Source of the DNA: Hydractinia symbiolongicarpus
Taxonomy: Eukaryota > Cnidaria > Hydrozoa > Anthoathecata > Hydractiniidae
Direction: 5' to 3'
Assembly: GCF_029227915.1 (NCBI RefSeq)
Contig: NC_079878.1
Coordinates: 15,126,001-15,190,000 of the forward strand
DNA: 64,000 nt
Shown piece after piece: positions 1-13,102 of the stretch (its first letter is position 1; each line of letters begins with the position of its first letter). The translations under genes and the position numbers were made by a program. The notes beneath the pieces were generated by a model. It searched no databases. It was not told the origin of the DNA and was given only the letters and a program-made list of their open reading frames with translations.

Positions 1-2
1 TT

Positions 3-665
3 TATCGTCTCAATGAACACGAAGTTAAACTTGGATGTAAAAATAAGAAGCATGTACTCCTGAATATGCTATACAGTGTATTGAAAGGAAGTCAGCGTGC
101 TCCAGCACTGCTATATCCATCACCAAACTGTTCTTTATCCCGGTCTGGTCTCGCCAATTACGAAGTTTTGCCTTGCAAACCATTACATTGTATTGCTAGC
201 CATTTAAAAAACTTTTGTTAAGAATTGCCAGTCAACCAAAACAAGGACGATGTAGAGTTATTCAAGACAACACTTGCAGCCTCGTATAGCGGTGAAGTAG
301 CCAAACGTGCTGCTGATTACAGATTGAGCTTAGCAGACTGCACCAACTACTTATGCGAGAAAGTGGATCCAAAGGTTTTCGAAGTTCTTAAAACAGCTTG
401 CGAAATTCAGGAGATCATGTATAGTCCTGAGCGGTGCCGCACAGCTATATCCATATTGCGACTATACAATACCACCTTCTTACATGCTTTGGCAATTAAT
501 AAAGTAATTAAAAGTCCAAAATCGTTAACCAAACGCAAACTGCATGAACACGCATCGTCAATAATTACGTCATTTAATTTGCTTTTTTATTGCTTTTTAA
601 TTAAAACCCATGGCACACAAAAAAGCTGCGAAGTCTTCCTTAATTTCGTTGAGTGGCTACAATAA
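3..665 (+). pseudogene. Relic of an unclassified transposase-like gene (same family as 16,422-22,309)
   Basis: One reading frame is open from base 3 to 665 apart from a stop near base 222. It aligns by eye with the exon at 18,800-18,080 (minus strand) of the complete element further along. Shared blocks are a stretch around NYEV.P..PLH (about 160-200), an ADYRLS/SDYRLS block (about 310-330) and an IL.LYN/LHN..F.HA block (about 450-500). The fragment sits in a TTC13 intron, same strand as the host gene. No TIR is visible, and the left part is cut by the window edge. The family is unassigned; the homology between the two copies is direct, the transposase function is inferred. Confidence 0.6.
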
Positions 666-832
666 TATTTCCAGGGTTGTAGTTGTTGTTATTTTTTAAG
701 ATAATAAACTTTTACAATAAAGCTCTCGACAGCGAAATTGCGGTAACTAACGTAGTGTTTAGCGTAAAAATCGTTTTGTGTTAGTATGTGCAATGAGAAA
801 AAAATTCTGGCACCTTTTATTTCTGTTTTTAG

Positions 833-3800
833 ATTTTTATCGTTATTTAAATCATAAGTTGGACAAACCTTTAAAAGAATACAGGTTTGACGATGACCTT
901 CCTGAAAATTACAGACATATTTGGGCGAAGAAAGTCCCACCCAACCACTTTGTAAGCCTGTTTTTACGTTTTGACATCATATTTATTCTTGAGAACTTTA
1001 AGCTATGAAGACAGTCGAACACCTTTATAAAGATTTATCCCAAGAAATGTATATAACAAGCCCTTGAGCTTTATTAAATATGATAACTGCCTCGGTTTTT
1101 TGCTATGCAAACAACATTCTGCCTCTTATGAATTTTTTTAGAACTACACGGAACAGCCAGGAATTGAGCCTCACATGAGGTTAGATGTTGTATATACATT
1201 TCTCAAATAGATCGCATAGCATAATCTATAATATAAAAGTAACAGCGCATATATAATAATAATAATAATAATAGTTTATTATTTTTTTTCTTCTAGAGAT
1301 GTAGAACATGTGGAGTTTTTTGAACTGAACAAAAATGCGAAGGTAAGCTCAATATTGGTAACTTTAGTATACTTCTTTACAAGAGACCACCATGGTAAAT
1401 TGGCTAAACGTTTAGTTGTTGGGTAATTCTAAAGTTAGTCATTGCTTTTGAAGAGAAAAACACAAACATGTGTGAAATTTCTTGCGCTTGGTAAAACTTT
1501 ATCGCTTACCGATCTTCAGTTACCATTTTGAATCTGGCATTTTAGATACTATTATGTAAAGCGAATCAATTGTCTCACTTATTTCAATATCGTGTTGATG
1601 GTTTCATGCCAAACTTGCGATGTAACAAAGCTATGGCGCTAGCAGCGATGGATGTTGCTCAGACTGCACTGAGGTATGTATTTATGCGTCGTCACTTTTT
1701 ATAATTTATTTTCTGTATAAGGAATTAAATGCTTAGTGAATGTTTTTGAGAAAGCACCCATTATCTTAGAACTGATTGTTAAACGCTTACTTTTTTCACT
1801 CGATCAGTCAAATTTCCTCAGTCTCTGTTATCCCATTTTTTTCCCTGCCTACTCTACGCTCTGAAAACGAGCTGGCTATTTTTAAGAACATTGTCCTATT
1901 CGAAAATACCATTTGAAAAAAACTGAAAAACAAAACAAACCGAAAACGTTTTTGCGTTGTTCGTTTGAGTTGCGTAAGGTTGGTGTCAGGTTAAGTAACA
2001 GCTCATTCAATACGTCACAAAGTACAACAAATGGTTTGAATTATATAGCATCATCATCATAGCATATATAGCATCATCATCATAGCATATATAGCATCAT
2101 CATCATAGCATATATAGCATCATCATCATAGCATATATAGCATCATCATCATAGCATATATAGCATCATCATCATAGCATATATAGCATCATCATCATAG
2201 CATATATAGCATCATCATCATAGCGTATATAGCATCATCATCATAGCATATATAGCATCATCATCATAGCATATATAGCATCATCATCATAGCATATATA
2301 ACATCATCTCAAAATGAATGTCAAATAAATTTAGTAGTTCGATTAAAGTTTGATTAGTTTTAGGCAACGTTAGCTACAAAATCTTCACTTAAGACACAAA
2401 TCAGAAAAATAGCTTTGGCTTGGTCTACAGCTTTTTGTAATTTCTGATAAGTATGGATTAGCTAGATGAATGAATTGAGATTTTTAACAGTTATTTTTCG
2501 ATTTTTGTGATAGGAATAAACAGTATGATAAAAAATCATCTTTACCCATAAAGCGAATTGACGTTAACGTTTTCTATAAACGAACCATCTGAACCTACTT
2601 TTTCTTTCTCTGTATCTATTTTACAGATTGCACAACCTGTGCAAAACTTGGCCGTCGTCTTGGAAAAGAAATAGTCCTCGTAAAATTTTTAAACTGCAAC
2701 ATTAGTTGTTGGGAGGAGAGGAACTTTTACATATGTTATTGCAAAATTTAAACACATCCTTTTATTCAGTTTCATTATAATTTAATTCGAAAAAATAATA
2801 TTCAAACTGTAAAAAACAATGATGTGGTTTTTACTGTTTTAACAATGTGAAATTGTGACGTAAATTGAAACAACAAGAAAAAAGCTCCTGAAAAACAATG
2901 TTGTTTGTTAACGTTTGCTTTGTTCGATTCATCAAATTTTAAGACGCTGGCCAGAATGCTCTATAAAAGTACGTGCAACACTGCAAGGTTAACCTTTATT
3001 TCTGCTTTGTATAAAAATATTTTTACTACGCGCGTGGTTAGGATAACTGAGCCTGATTTTTTCATTCTCCTTTTTTGATTTTTCCTTATTTTTTGTTAAA
3101 CAAACATATTGTGAATATCTTTTTCCAGGGCTTATTTTTTCGCAATCTAGGGCCGGGCCAGCACGCATATATCAAAAAGTAAAAAAAGAAGCTCTGGGGA
3201 CAAGATTACATTTTACTCCTAGGAACTTTTTTAAAGACCTTGTTTAAACTGTCTAATGGAGCAGATAAGAGTTTTCTCATAATTTTGTCATGGAGTATAA
3301 TGTAAATATTTAGCTTGCGACATAGGGGTCTGTTCCCGCTACGCAACCCTTTATATATTTATATCATGTTAGATATTGGAATAATTCAAAAAGTACGAAA
3401 GGCTGGAAAGGGCGTCAGTTTTCGTGGAGAGATCTATTCGAAGTAGGTGTAAAGTGGCGCAAACTTGTCTCGATGGACCAGCCAGTTATATGGTTGGATC
3501 AACTTCCAAAACAAATTGTCGATGCTGGTTTTATAACGCATATGTTAATGAAGAAAGGCAACGTGGAGATACCACGATACTCGACGTACACTGTTGAAGC
3601 ATTGCATTTAGCAAAATTTATGATACGAAGTTTACTTGGTCAAAAGTTACCTGTCAAGGCACAAGAACAAGTCATGAAAGCAGTGACGCCGAGTAACATT
3701 CTAAGCGTGTTGAAAAAATATGACAGCACTAATCCCAATGGCGGTAAGCGTGTTGAAATTTTTGTATATGTTTTTACCTAAAAATATTTAGTAATATAAT

Positions 3801-6800
3801 CTATATAATAATACGCCAGTTCCGTGTGTCTATGACAGGCAAAGTTGATATGCTTATTTTAAAATTGTCAAGCAGAATCGCATTCTTAAAAAAAAACTAT
3901 TAAAGCTCCAAATTCTTAAAGTTTTTACCACGTTTTGTTAAAAGTAAAAAAGCTAGCCATATTTGTTTACAATGTTTTTGCATAATTAATGTCTCCCCTG
4001 GTGCGTAACTAATGTATTTGTCCTAAAATTCAAAATGCTACACAAAGCTGTTAGATGGCAAACAAACTAATTTGCTGGACAAACGGAAAACTTTGGTTTG
4101 TTGAAATCACTGTTATCATTTTTACATTACTATTGTTTCCCCTTATAATGTCTTTTACTAAGCATAAATAGCTAGCTGTAGACCCAATTAAGTCTCCCCT
4201 TAAGTATATTTAATATTCTTAAGTATATTTAACTGGGTGTCTTTGTTAGCTGATAGCTAATGTTAACTTTCAGGCTCCATCCCAAACTTAGCTAGCTCTA
4301 ACCTATCTCTTCTTTTATGAACACGAATTATGATGTAACAAGCTAGCTATAAAATCTTTCTTGAACTTTTAGGATGGTGTGACTCATTGTTATGCCCATA
4401 GAGTATATTTTTTCACATTACCCGTGAACTTTACAAGGGGACCACAATATGACAAGTGGAACGAATTTTATAGAATTTAAAGTGTGTGTGTTAAGTTATT
4501 TTTATTGTTTTGTTTCTGACATCCCGTTAAACTTTTGTCAGCCTACATGTAATATGCAAGTTTTTTTACAGGGATTTTTTACATCGATTTGAAATTTACG
4601 TGGGTTTATGACTTGGGCGGGTTAAAAAAATTATAAGAGGATGGTATGGTTGTCAGTTCATATTGTAGTTCATATTGTTCGTGTTGCAAAATGCTGTTTT
4701 TTAAAATTTTGTGTAAACTTTTGTGGAAATAGACCACATGCAATATATATACTAAAAGAACAAATCTTTGTAAATCAGACTTCACTGTAAGCTGTTGTAA
4801 AGCTGATGTCTTTATCGGTAAAAATAACAGCCATATTTTACTGATTAAGAAAAAATAAAACGAGTTTGAAAGTTAAAAAGTATTTATTTGTTAAGCTTTT
4901 CGTACACTAACTACATCTTCAGGCTATATAAGCAACTTTGTCTTTATATTTCGTATTATAAACTTTTGTTTGGGAGAACTAACTGTATGTGATGTAATTT
5001 TTGCTGGAAGAAAATACCATGGTTTCACGTTTTTGTTTTTCTTGAGAATTTTACAAAATTTTGTAGGGATAAATGTTTGCTGATGATAAAAAAATTATAT
5101 ACTTAATGTTCTGACGGAAACTGTTTTTGTTTTTCATATTTTGTAATCTTAATGCGAGGACTGTATGCACTGAAATCACTGATTTTTTAAAATTTTGATG
5201 TGTTTCATAACCTTTTTGTGGAAGATTAATGGGTAATGGCAATATACGACATGCTGAATGAACTTATTTTGGTTGATTTAGATGTGTTTCTTAAAAACCG
5301 AACATTTTTACATTTTGTGTAAACTTTTGTTTACGAACCGTATACAATGTTTCCAAAATAATGATCTTTGTTGTTTCAAGTTTATTCTTTGCTCATTGAT
5401 TTTTTGACATTTAGGTTCATAATTGTTGGTAAAGGGCAGTACGAAACTAAAAAGGAAAATTTTTGTGTTCTTAACTGGTTGATTTTTACATTTTGTGTAA
5501 GTTTTTGTGGGAGAGGTTGGTATCCAACCGAAATGACTGATTTTTCTAGATTTAAATTTGATGTTTTCGAAACTATGGCTTTTTCATATTTTTGTATAGG
5601 CTTTTAAGGGAATGACAATATTTAAAATGTGTAAAATAACTTTTATTTGTTGATTTGTGCTAACACTTGCAGGCCTCCTTTTTGACATTTCAAAATAAAA
5701 TACTGAGGGTTTTCAACATAATCACTTATAAGATGTACATATTTGAGATGCATTATTTCTGAGATTGTTATTATCCGTGTTGTGACTGTCGGTGTTGTAA
5801 CTGTCGGTGTTCTTACTGTCGGTTTGTGAGTATTGGTGTTGTGAGTGTCGTTGTTGTAACTTTTTACACCTTGCAAGCTGTTCTTTTTTATTTTGTGTAA
5901 GATTTGTGTGGAGGATTTAATGCGATTTGACATTTTTTTTGTATATGCACTACTAACATCAGCAAAACACCTAAAACAACCTATTTTTCCTTGGCCTTTT
6001 TCCTAAGTGGAATTTTCCACGGGCCTTATCGACTATCTATTATAATAATACAGAGGCTGTGTCTGTCCGTAACAGGCAAAGTGGATATCGTCATTTTCCT
6101 TTGATGTTGCCGAAAAAAAATGTCTAATATGTTAAATTTTCTGAATGTTAAGGTTTTGACGGGCGATTGCTGACATCAGCAAAATTTTTAAACCCTTATA
6201 TCTCCTTAGGCGTTTGTGAAAAACATACGATACTATACATTATTTTGATCAGCGTTTCAACACAATAGAGGCAACGTGAAAACAAAATCTAAATAATGCA
6301 TGGGTTGCTGACGTCATCAAAATTTTTATCCTGCCTGAGTGGAATTTTCCACGGGCCTTATTATAATAATACGCCAGTTCCGTGTGTCACTTTTGCAAAG
6401 TGAATAAAATTTCTTAGATAAAGTCTATAAAACATCGTCTATAAATTTGTTCTGTAAATTATCAAACTTTGACGTTAAAGCAATATTGACGTCAAAGGAA
6501 AGTATATTATAAGATTAGTGAGGCCATTGCATTGTAGTTTTAAATTCAAGGCTAAATAACTTGGAAACGGGTGAAAATAACTGACGTCATCTCCTGCGTG
6601 GGTAACTAGGGACTACCTGGGATTAATTTTCAGAATGGACGGGTTATTGACGTCATCGAAAAACTTTTAAACCCTAATATCTCTATAACCGTTTGTCAAA
6701 AGTACATGATGCTATACATTTTTCTTGATCAGCGTTTTAAGATCTATACGATAAAGGCAACAGGTATACAAATTTCTAAAAAAAAATTTGTGTTCTGACA

Positions 6801-9800
6801 TGTCTCTGCTGACGTCATCAAAATTTAAATGACGGTTGTTTTTCTCTTATCTGCCTAAGTGGATTTTTCCACTGGCCTTACCGACTAGTCTCTTATAATA
6901 ATACGAAGACTGTGTCTGTCTGTAACAGGCAAAGTGGATGTGTTCATTTTCCTTTAATGCTGCCGAAAAATGCATGTCTAATATGTTAAGTTTTCTGTCG
7001 TTACGGCGCGACGTCAATAACACTACTTTAACGTCAATATCCTATATTAAATTAATGAAGCCATTACAGTGCACCTAAAACTTTGAGGCTAAATAACTTG
7101 GAAACGAGTTGGTGACGTCAATGATTTTTCACCGCGTGGGTAACTAGGGACCACCTAGGACCAATTTTGGTAAGTTTCCCAACCCTGGGTTCCCGAATCC
7201 GTTTTGGAATGGACGGGTTGATGACATTATCAAAAACTCTTTCAAACCTTAATATCTCTGCAACCTTTTGTCAAAAGTACACGATCCTATACATTTTCTG
7301 GATAAGTGTTTAAAGATCTATACAATGAAGGCAACAGGTATACAAATTTCTAAAAATAAAAATTTGGGTTTTGTCGGGCCTTAGAATTAGCTGAAATTTG
7401 ATAGTAAAAAAAATTATATTAGCAACTCTGGTGTGTCAGTCTGTACTGTCCCGTGTGTACATCAGTCTTTACTGTCTCATGGTTTATACTATGAAAGAAA
7501 TAAATGCGAAAGGAATTTTGTATATTAATTTGGGATTTTTCTGCTGTGATATAAATCGCATGAAAATAGAAAAAAGTAACCAAATGCGATTTTTATTTTC
7601 TTATTTCTTTATTGGATAAAAAAGGGACAACTCAGGCGTTTGGAAAAAATATTATGTATAAAAAAACACAGGAGAACTCTAATCCCGATTTTAATTTTCG
7701 AGAGAATTCCAAAAATTTCGTTTGCATTATTTTCCTCCGATTAAAGCTTTCGTTTTTCCATAAGTACCAAGTAACAGCAACGATAGCTACACGGGACACC
7801 TAATCTTCAAAAGAAGGGACGGGAGTTTGGGGTAATATTTATATTTAATTTGACGTCTCCTGCACAATCTCCAGTTTTTATCCTCGACTTTATAGGGTTT
7901 ACCGTTGGAATGCAAGTTCCATCAACTCGTCCAAAAGGTGGCCTGCTGCATGGAGTGATGTTGTCAATAGTTGGTGAGACAGAAGAGGATATCACCCTCT
8001 CTATACAGAGCGCTCGAACTTCGTCCCAGATTAATCAGTATCATGCCGAACTGTCGTATGTTTTTAACGAGTTGAGAGATGAAGTAACGAGGAAGAAAAC
8101 GAAACAGATTGTAATTTTGTTGTTATTATTATAGTTGTTGCTTTTCGTTTTTTCCTTCAGAGGGAGAGAGGATCCTTTAAATTGTTGTTACGGCTTCTTA
8201 AATATTAAATTTGCATTTTAGGAATCCAAAGAGAAAATAGTCAACCTAATTTTGCAGTTAGTTTATTATTTTTACAATCTGCTACCATTATCACGTGGTA
8301 CAAGGTAAGGTGATAACAGCAGTCCGTACATATTCGTTTCTGTTCTTGCTGAGTTTTAACTTTGTGTTTTTGCTGAGTTATAACATTTGTGTTCTTGCTG
8401 AGTTCTAACTTTATATGTTCTTGCTGAGTTCTAACTTTATATGTTCTTGCTGAGTTCTAACTTTATATGTTCTTGCTGAGTTTTAACTTTATGTGTTCTT
8501 GCTGAGTTTTAACTTTATGTGTTCTTGCTGAGTTTTAACTTTATGTGTTCTTGCTGAGTTTTAACTTTATGTGTTCTTGCTGAGTTCTATGCTGAGTTCT
8601 AACTTTATGTGTTCTTGCTGAGTTCTAACTTTATATGTTCTTGCTGAGTTTTAACTTTATATGTTCTTGCTGAGTTTTAACTTTATATGTTCTTGCTGAG
8701 TTTTAACTTTATATGTTCTTGCTGAGTTTTAACTTTATATGTTCTTGCTGAGTTTTAACTTTATGTGTTCTTGCTGAGTTCTATGCTGAGTTCTAACTTT
8801 ATATGTTCGTGCTGAGTTTTAACTTTATATGTTCTTGCTGAGTTTTAACTTTATATGTTCTTGCTGAGTTTTAACTTTATGTGTTCTTGCTGAGTTCTAT
8901 GCTGAGTTTTAACTTTATATGTTCTTGCTGAGTTTTAACTTTATATGTTCTTGCTGAGTTTTAACTTTATATGTTCTTGCTGAGTTTTAACTTTATATGT
9001 TCTTGCTGAGTTTTAACTTTATATGTTCTTGCTGAGTTTTAACTTTATATGTTCTTGCTGAGTTTTAACTTTATATGTTCTTGCTGAGTTTTAACTTTAT
9101 ATGTTCTTGCTGAGTTTTAACTTTATATGTTCTTGCTGAGTTTTAACTTTCTGTTCTTGCTGAGTTTTAACTTTATATGTTCTTGCTGAGTTTTAACTTT
9201 ATGTGTTCTTGCTGAGTTTTAACTTTATGTGTTCTTGCTGAGTTTTAACTTTATGTGTTCTTGCTGAGTTCTATGCTGAGTTCTAACTTTATGTGTTCTT
9301 GCTGAGTTCTAACTTTATATGTTCTTGCTGAGTTTTAACTTTATATGTTCTTGCTGAGTTTTAACTTTATGTGTTCTTGCTGAGTTCTATGCTGAGTTCT
9401 AACTTTATATGTTCGTGCTGAGTTTTAACTTTGTATGTTCTTGCTGAGTTTTAACTTTATATGTTCTTGCTGAGTTTTAACTTTATATGTTCTTGCTGAG
9501 TTTTAACTTTATATGTTCTTGCTGAGTTCTAACTTTATATGTTCGTGCTGAGTTTTAACTTTATATGTTCTTGCTGAGTTTTAACTTTCTGTTCTTGCTG
9601 AGTTTTAACTTTATATGTTCTTGCTGAGTTTTAACTTTATATGTTCTTGCTGAGTTCTAACTTTATATGTTCTTGCTGAGTTCTATGGTGAGTTTTAACT
9701 TTATATGTTCTTGCTGAGTTTTAACTTTATATGTTCTTGCTGAGTTTTAACTTTATATGTTCTTGCTGAGTTTTAACTTTATATGTTCTTGCTGAGTTTT

Positions 9801-11119
9801 AACTTTATATGTTCTTGCTGAGTTTTACCTTTATGTGTTCTTGCTGAGTTCTAAGTTAATGTGTTCTTGCTTAGTGTAAACTATATGCATTCTTACTGAG
9901 GTCTAACTTTGTGTCCTTGCTGAGTTTTAATTTGTGGTTTTAGTGCTGTTGCATATAGTGTGGCTATAGGACTCTTTTTGGCAATCAATAAAGAAGTTAC
10001 TGCGAACATTCCTGTGGAAAAGGTAAGGTCGACTTTGTTTTGTAAGAGGCTGATAGTTATACTGGTGTAAAATATAGTATTTTGAAATTTCATGATTTTT
10101 TCGATGAAACGCTAGCAGAAGGATCTTTCACGTACACCTTATTTTAATCTAAACAGCATGGTTTCTTTTGTTTTGTATACATCATCCCTTCTGAAAATAG
10201 CTCACTTTTAAAATTCAAAAGTAGCTTACCCTTTTTGTGTTGTCTACCGTACTACAAAGAAGCTCTTAAATATTTGGAAATATTTGGACCAGAAAAGGTG
10301 CATAACTGCTCCCTTTTGGTTTCTGGCATAAATTAAGAAATCTAATCAGATTGTCTAGCGAATTTATTGGGTCAAATTGCAGTTTTTTTCATTTTTGGGG
10401 CCTTCATTAAAGAATTTTACTTTAAAAAGTGTGTACACCTTAAAAGTAGAAATAGTCCATTCAAATAATTTTAGTAAACTGGTCATTTTAAATATCTTCA
10501 GGGTTTTTTAGGGCTTCTTAATGCCAATTGTTTAAATTCAGGGTTTAGTGTTTCCAAGGTCTGCTGGCAACCTGCTAATAAGCGCACGTTCACGCTAACA
10601 TAATGAGCGACGGCGCTCTGACAGTGGTTGATCTGTTTTTGTAGCAACCTGATATTGAAGCATATTTTGCCGGAAGTTCCGATGCCTTCATCAAAAAGAT
10701 AAAAGCCTGGCTGACTACTAAACAGTATGTTGAATGTTTTTTTGTTTCCTTTAAACTCGTTCTTTCTTGTGAATTTTTTTTGTAGAGTTGTCTTAGGCCA
10801 TACACCGCTAACGAAATATTTCACATGGAGCGTTAAATTCCGATTGGTTGGCGGAAAATGGTAGGCCACCAAAAGTAGAAATTAATACGACCCTTAATAT
10901 AGCTAGAATTCTACCAGTTAATTAGACTATTTTATGAGGAAAATTTAGCCGAATCGGTACCCAGTCGCTAATGTTAGTATTAATATCTGTTATAGCGTAC
11001 AACGCCCGATCACAGACTACCCCTTTGTATCGGAGACGTTTTATTCGTCTCGCGCAATTCTAGAAGCTTTGAACATCGACCTAACAGATGCAATGTGCAA
11101 AGATTTTAGCTTTGTATGA
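833..11119 (+). CDS. TTC13: TTC13 orthologue, C-terminal ten exons
   Basis: Exons read as 833-951, 1142-1179, 1297-1342, 1546-1673, 3373-3743, 7896-8110 (alternative end 8083), 8222-8304, 9944-10022, 10645-10724 and 10996-11119 (stop TGA 11117-11119). Each has AG/GT borders and the phases chain without a break. The product matches the post-TPR C-terminal half of animal tetratricopeptide repeat protein 13: WAKK, EQPGIEPH, the VKWRKLV..DQPVIWLDQLP block in exon 5, YHAEL, NLIL.LVYYFYNL.PLSRG in exon 7, AYSV, and a final VSETF...LEALN. The TPR-bearing N-terminal exons lie upstream of the window. TTC13 function is poorly characterised. All transposon debris lies in introns, so the gene looks functional. 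The donor of exon 6 is the least certain boundary. Confidence 0.88.
2043..2308. repeat. 23-bp minisatellite in a TTC13 intron
   Basis: About eleven near-identical 23-bp units built from agcatatat plus agcatcatcatcat, with one single-base variant (agcgtatat near 2224). It lies in the intron between the exons ending 1673 and starting 3373. The rest of this intron (1674-3372) shows no coding signal. Confidence 0.95.
3806..3900 (+). repeat. 5' fragment of a short dispersed repeat (TATAATAATACG family)
   Basis: It begins with ataataatacgccagttccg followed by a gtgtgtctatgacaggcaaag stretch. The same start recurs at 6,046, 6,362 and 6,890, so this is a truncated copy of the family tandemly arrayed at 6.0-7.4 kb. 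Confidence 0.6.
4550..5930. repeat. Degenerate tandem repeat array
   Basis: A core close to ttttacattttgtgtaaac followed by ttttgtggga and a caatat box recurs at about 4,690, 5,190, 5,310, 5,490, 5,590 and 5,885, spaced roughly 100-250 bp. Positions 5,770-5,870 also carry a short array of a gttgtaactgtcggt-type unit. Short ORFs here are repeat artefacts. It lies within the 3744-7895 TTC13 intron. Confidence 0.5.
6012..7390 (+). repeat. Three tandem copies of a short Helitron/Helentron-like dispersed repeat
   Basis: Units start with ataataatac..(a/g)g.ctgtgtctgtc.gtaacaggcaaagtgg (6,046; 6,362 shortened; 6,890). They end with a hairpin-forming tail such as agtggaattttccac followed by gggcctta (6,005-6,025; 6,342-6,362; 6,855-6,880). 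Interior blocks are shared: a ggctaaataacttggaaacg block at 6,551 and 7,088, gacgtcat tracts, and a gatcagcgtttt block at 6,249 and 6,729. No ORF is present. Assignment to Helitron-like elements rests only on the 3' hairpin and absence of TIRs; a SINE or MITE origin is possible. Confidence 0.5.
8340..9915. repeat. Large 26-bp minisatellite in a TTC13 intron
   Basis: About 55-60 tandem copies of a unit reading tgttcttgctgag followed by ttttaactttata, with variants (gtt(c/t)taac; tata/tgtg). Shorter interposed units (gttctatgctgag) at about 8,583, 8,778, 8,892, 9,267 and 9,384 mark higher-order duplication. It fills almost the whole intron between the exons ending at 8304 and starting at 9944. 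Confidence 0.97.
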
Positions 11120-12388
11120 ATACTTTTTTATAGCCTATTTGTATACCGAATTTTTTATACGCAGACGTTCTACTATTTTTACGGAAAATTTTATCGTTTT
11201 TAATTCAGTTTGTAAGCATTGAGTTAAAGAAGTTTTGAACATTTGATTTTGTTTCTTTGGTGTTCACGTGCTTTCGCGATTTTTGCCGACCTTAACGGGT
11301 AGTCACGTGGATTGTTCTGTAATGTGGACATGATAGGCGTTGTCAGTAGCGCATTTTTGACACTTTACCTGGCCTATAATTTAGCAAATGCAATGCTGCA
11401 GAATGTTGGCAATGTGATTTTGTTTGGCCATTTTTGAAAAATCGCTTAAAATCAGCTTTTTTTTATAATGTTTAAAATAAATTTTATCTACTTATAATAC
11501 GTTGTATCTTGGAAACTCCTGTTTGTGGACTTTTTTAGCGAAACTTTTCGGCAACTTTTCATTCCTGAGCACGCAATTATGTAATTGTAACCAGGTAATT
11601 GAAACCTCACATAATTTTTCATGACCTTGTTGTATGCATTGCCTCATTCGTCACATACCTTAAGGGGTTTTAAAAAACGATTTCAGTAAATTTTTTCTTT
11701 TAATTTACTTAATAGATATACTAATTTTAAATTCAGCATCTTATGTCTCGTACATAATTCCCTTGAGGATGGTTAAGTTCAGAAATAAGTGTCATCAAAT
11801 TCTGGCAATCCACAGAAAGCTAAAGCTCTTGCACTACTTTTTACTGTACAACAATTTGAAATTAAGATTCTAGCTTAGATTTCATTAGAAAGAAAACTTC
11901 CTCAATGCCTTACGCAGTGCAAAAAAGCAGTTAGGACTGACAGTTTTTTCAAGGACATTCCACCACCTCTGTACTTGTAACTGGTTAAATGAACTGGTAC
12001 ACACTGGTTTACTGTCTCTTTTGATAAAAGTTTAAACCGTCATTAGCAGTGACGCCAAATTTATGTGAGAATTTGTTATTCGGAAAGTGAAAAACGCGAT
12101 GTTTCCCAATTTCGAAGATTTAAGAAAACAAACTTTCTTTTCGGATTAAGAACTGCAAGCAAGAAGTGCGCAAATTACGCGCATGCGCTTTTGCTAGCGC
12201 GTCTAATATAAATACAACAGTTCAATAGTGTTATTTCTCTTCGGATTTTAGCAAACACGAAATACCAATATTTACCAAAAAGTATTTGTTTTTGTGCTTG
12301 TCAGGAAGATGTGAAAGGAAAAGTTGTCGTATAGTCAATGTATCAAGTTACATATTTTGTTTATTCTGAACAATAAATTTTGTTGTGC
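11120..12388. other. TTC13 3' flank, no gene seen
   Basis: AT-rich sequence following the TTC13 stop codon. It presumably includes the 3' UTR; aataaa-like motifs are common (e.g. atgtttaaaataaat near 11,470) but none can be chosen as the poly(A) signal. No ORF, repeat array or RNA gene is recognisable. Confidence 0.5.
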
Positions 12389-12473
12389 AACCTCGTCCCC
12401 ATGGTCTTGTGGCCCTTGAGCCGCTATAACAGAGTGGCCAATAATGACCCTGGAACAGACTGGTCACGTGATA
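12389..12473 (+). repeat. Inverted-repeat arm of a probable hAT-like or MITE element
   Basis: An 80-bp arm starting aacctcgtccccatgg and ending ctggtcacgtgat is matched in inverted orientation at 37,957-38,035 (ending catgggaacgaggtt). Shared blocks are aacctcgt.cccatgg, a ccctggaacag block and ctggtcac(g/a)tgat. The pair brackets Polinton 1. Either Polinton 1 inserted into this element or the arms belong to two separate insertions; no convincing target-site duplication was found. Confidence 0.5.
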
Positions 12474-12741
12474 CAAAAATGTCCAGATATACTATGCATT
12501 TTTGTGCATATATATTTTATGCAAATTTAGAGATAGCCGGCAAAAAAGACACAACATCGAAGAAACTTTTTTTTCGATGAAAGCAAAACTGTCAGAACAT
12601 TACTGACTTTACTCTATAGATCTGGCTTAGCTTGATTTTTTAATACTGCCAAAAGGCCTTTAATTTAGAAAATGTTTTGGAAGTTTGTTCCCATTAAAAT
12701 TCATGTGCAGTAGCTAGCTAGCTAGCTGCGCTCTGTACAAT

Positions 12742-13025
12742 AGTAGGTAGGGGTTATGATGAGTAGGATTTCGCTCCTTTGACACCTTTCGATCGCCAAA
12801 CCCCCACCAAAAACGCTCCTCCAACACCCCCTCCAAGGCCCTATTTTCAACAAAAAAAGTCCCGCTAAAACAAACGTTCCTCCACCACATCCCCTCCACC
12901 CTCCCCAAACCGGTAAATCCAACGAATCTTCCATCAAAATCCGAAAACCGATAATCCCAAGCCGTAGCAATATTGCTGACATCAACAAAATCCTACGCAT
13001 GCGCAATGGAGTATGGGGGAAGTCG
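12742..13025 (+). repeat. Left terminal inverted repeat of Polinton 1
   Basis: The inverse complement of 36,010-36,290, diverged by scattered substitutions and small indels. Shared landmarks: agtaggtaggggt at the tip, gagtaggatttcgctccttt, gtgtcaaag/gacacctttcgatc, ccgaaaaccgataat and the ctacgcatgcgca block. ORFs across it (12,714-13,105) are by-products of the C-rich composition. Confidence 0.9.
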
Positions 13026-13102
13026 CTGGAAAAATGACCCCAGTTGGGGGATGAAATAATATATAAAGAGAAATGAGTTGGTTTCAAAATATTCCTGACC
13101 AA

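Noticed and set aside
2043-2308. Regular repeats resembling a CRISPR array
   Set aside because: The units are contiguous 23-bp copies without unique spacers, in an intron of an animal gene; a minisatellite.
3473-3781. Stand-alone 102-residue gene
   Set aside because: Phase, splice sites and sequence show it is one exon (3373-3743) of TTC13.
5643-5933. ORF with HNTNTHKPTVRTPTVTT repeats
   Set aside because: It arises from a short gttgtaactgtcggt-type tandem repeat; no start context or conservation.
10498-10872. Minus-strand 124-codon ORF
   Set aside because: It runs antisense over the TTC13 exon 10,645-10,724, which has correct phase and splice sites; no domain in the ORF.
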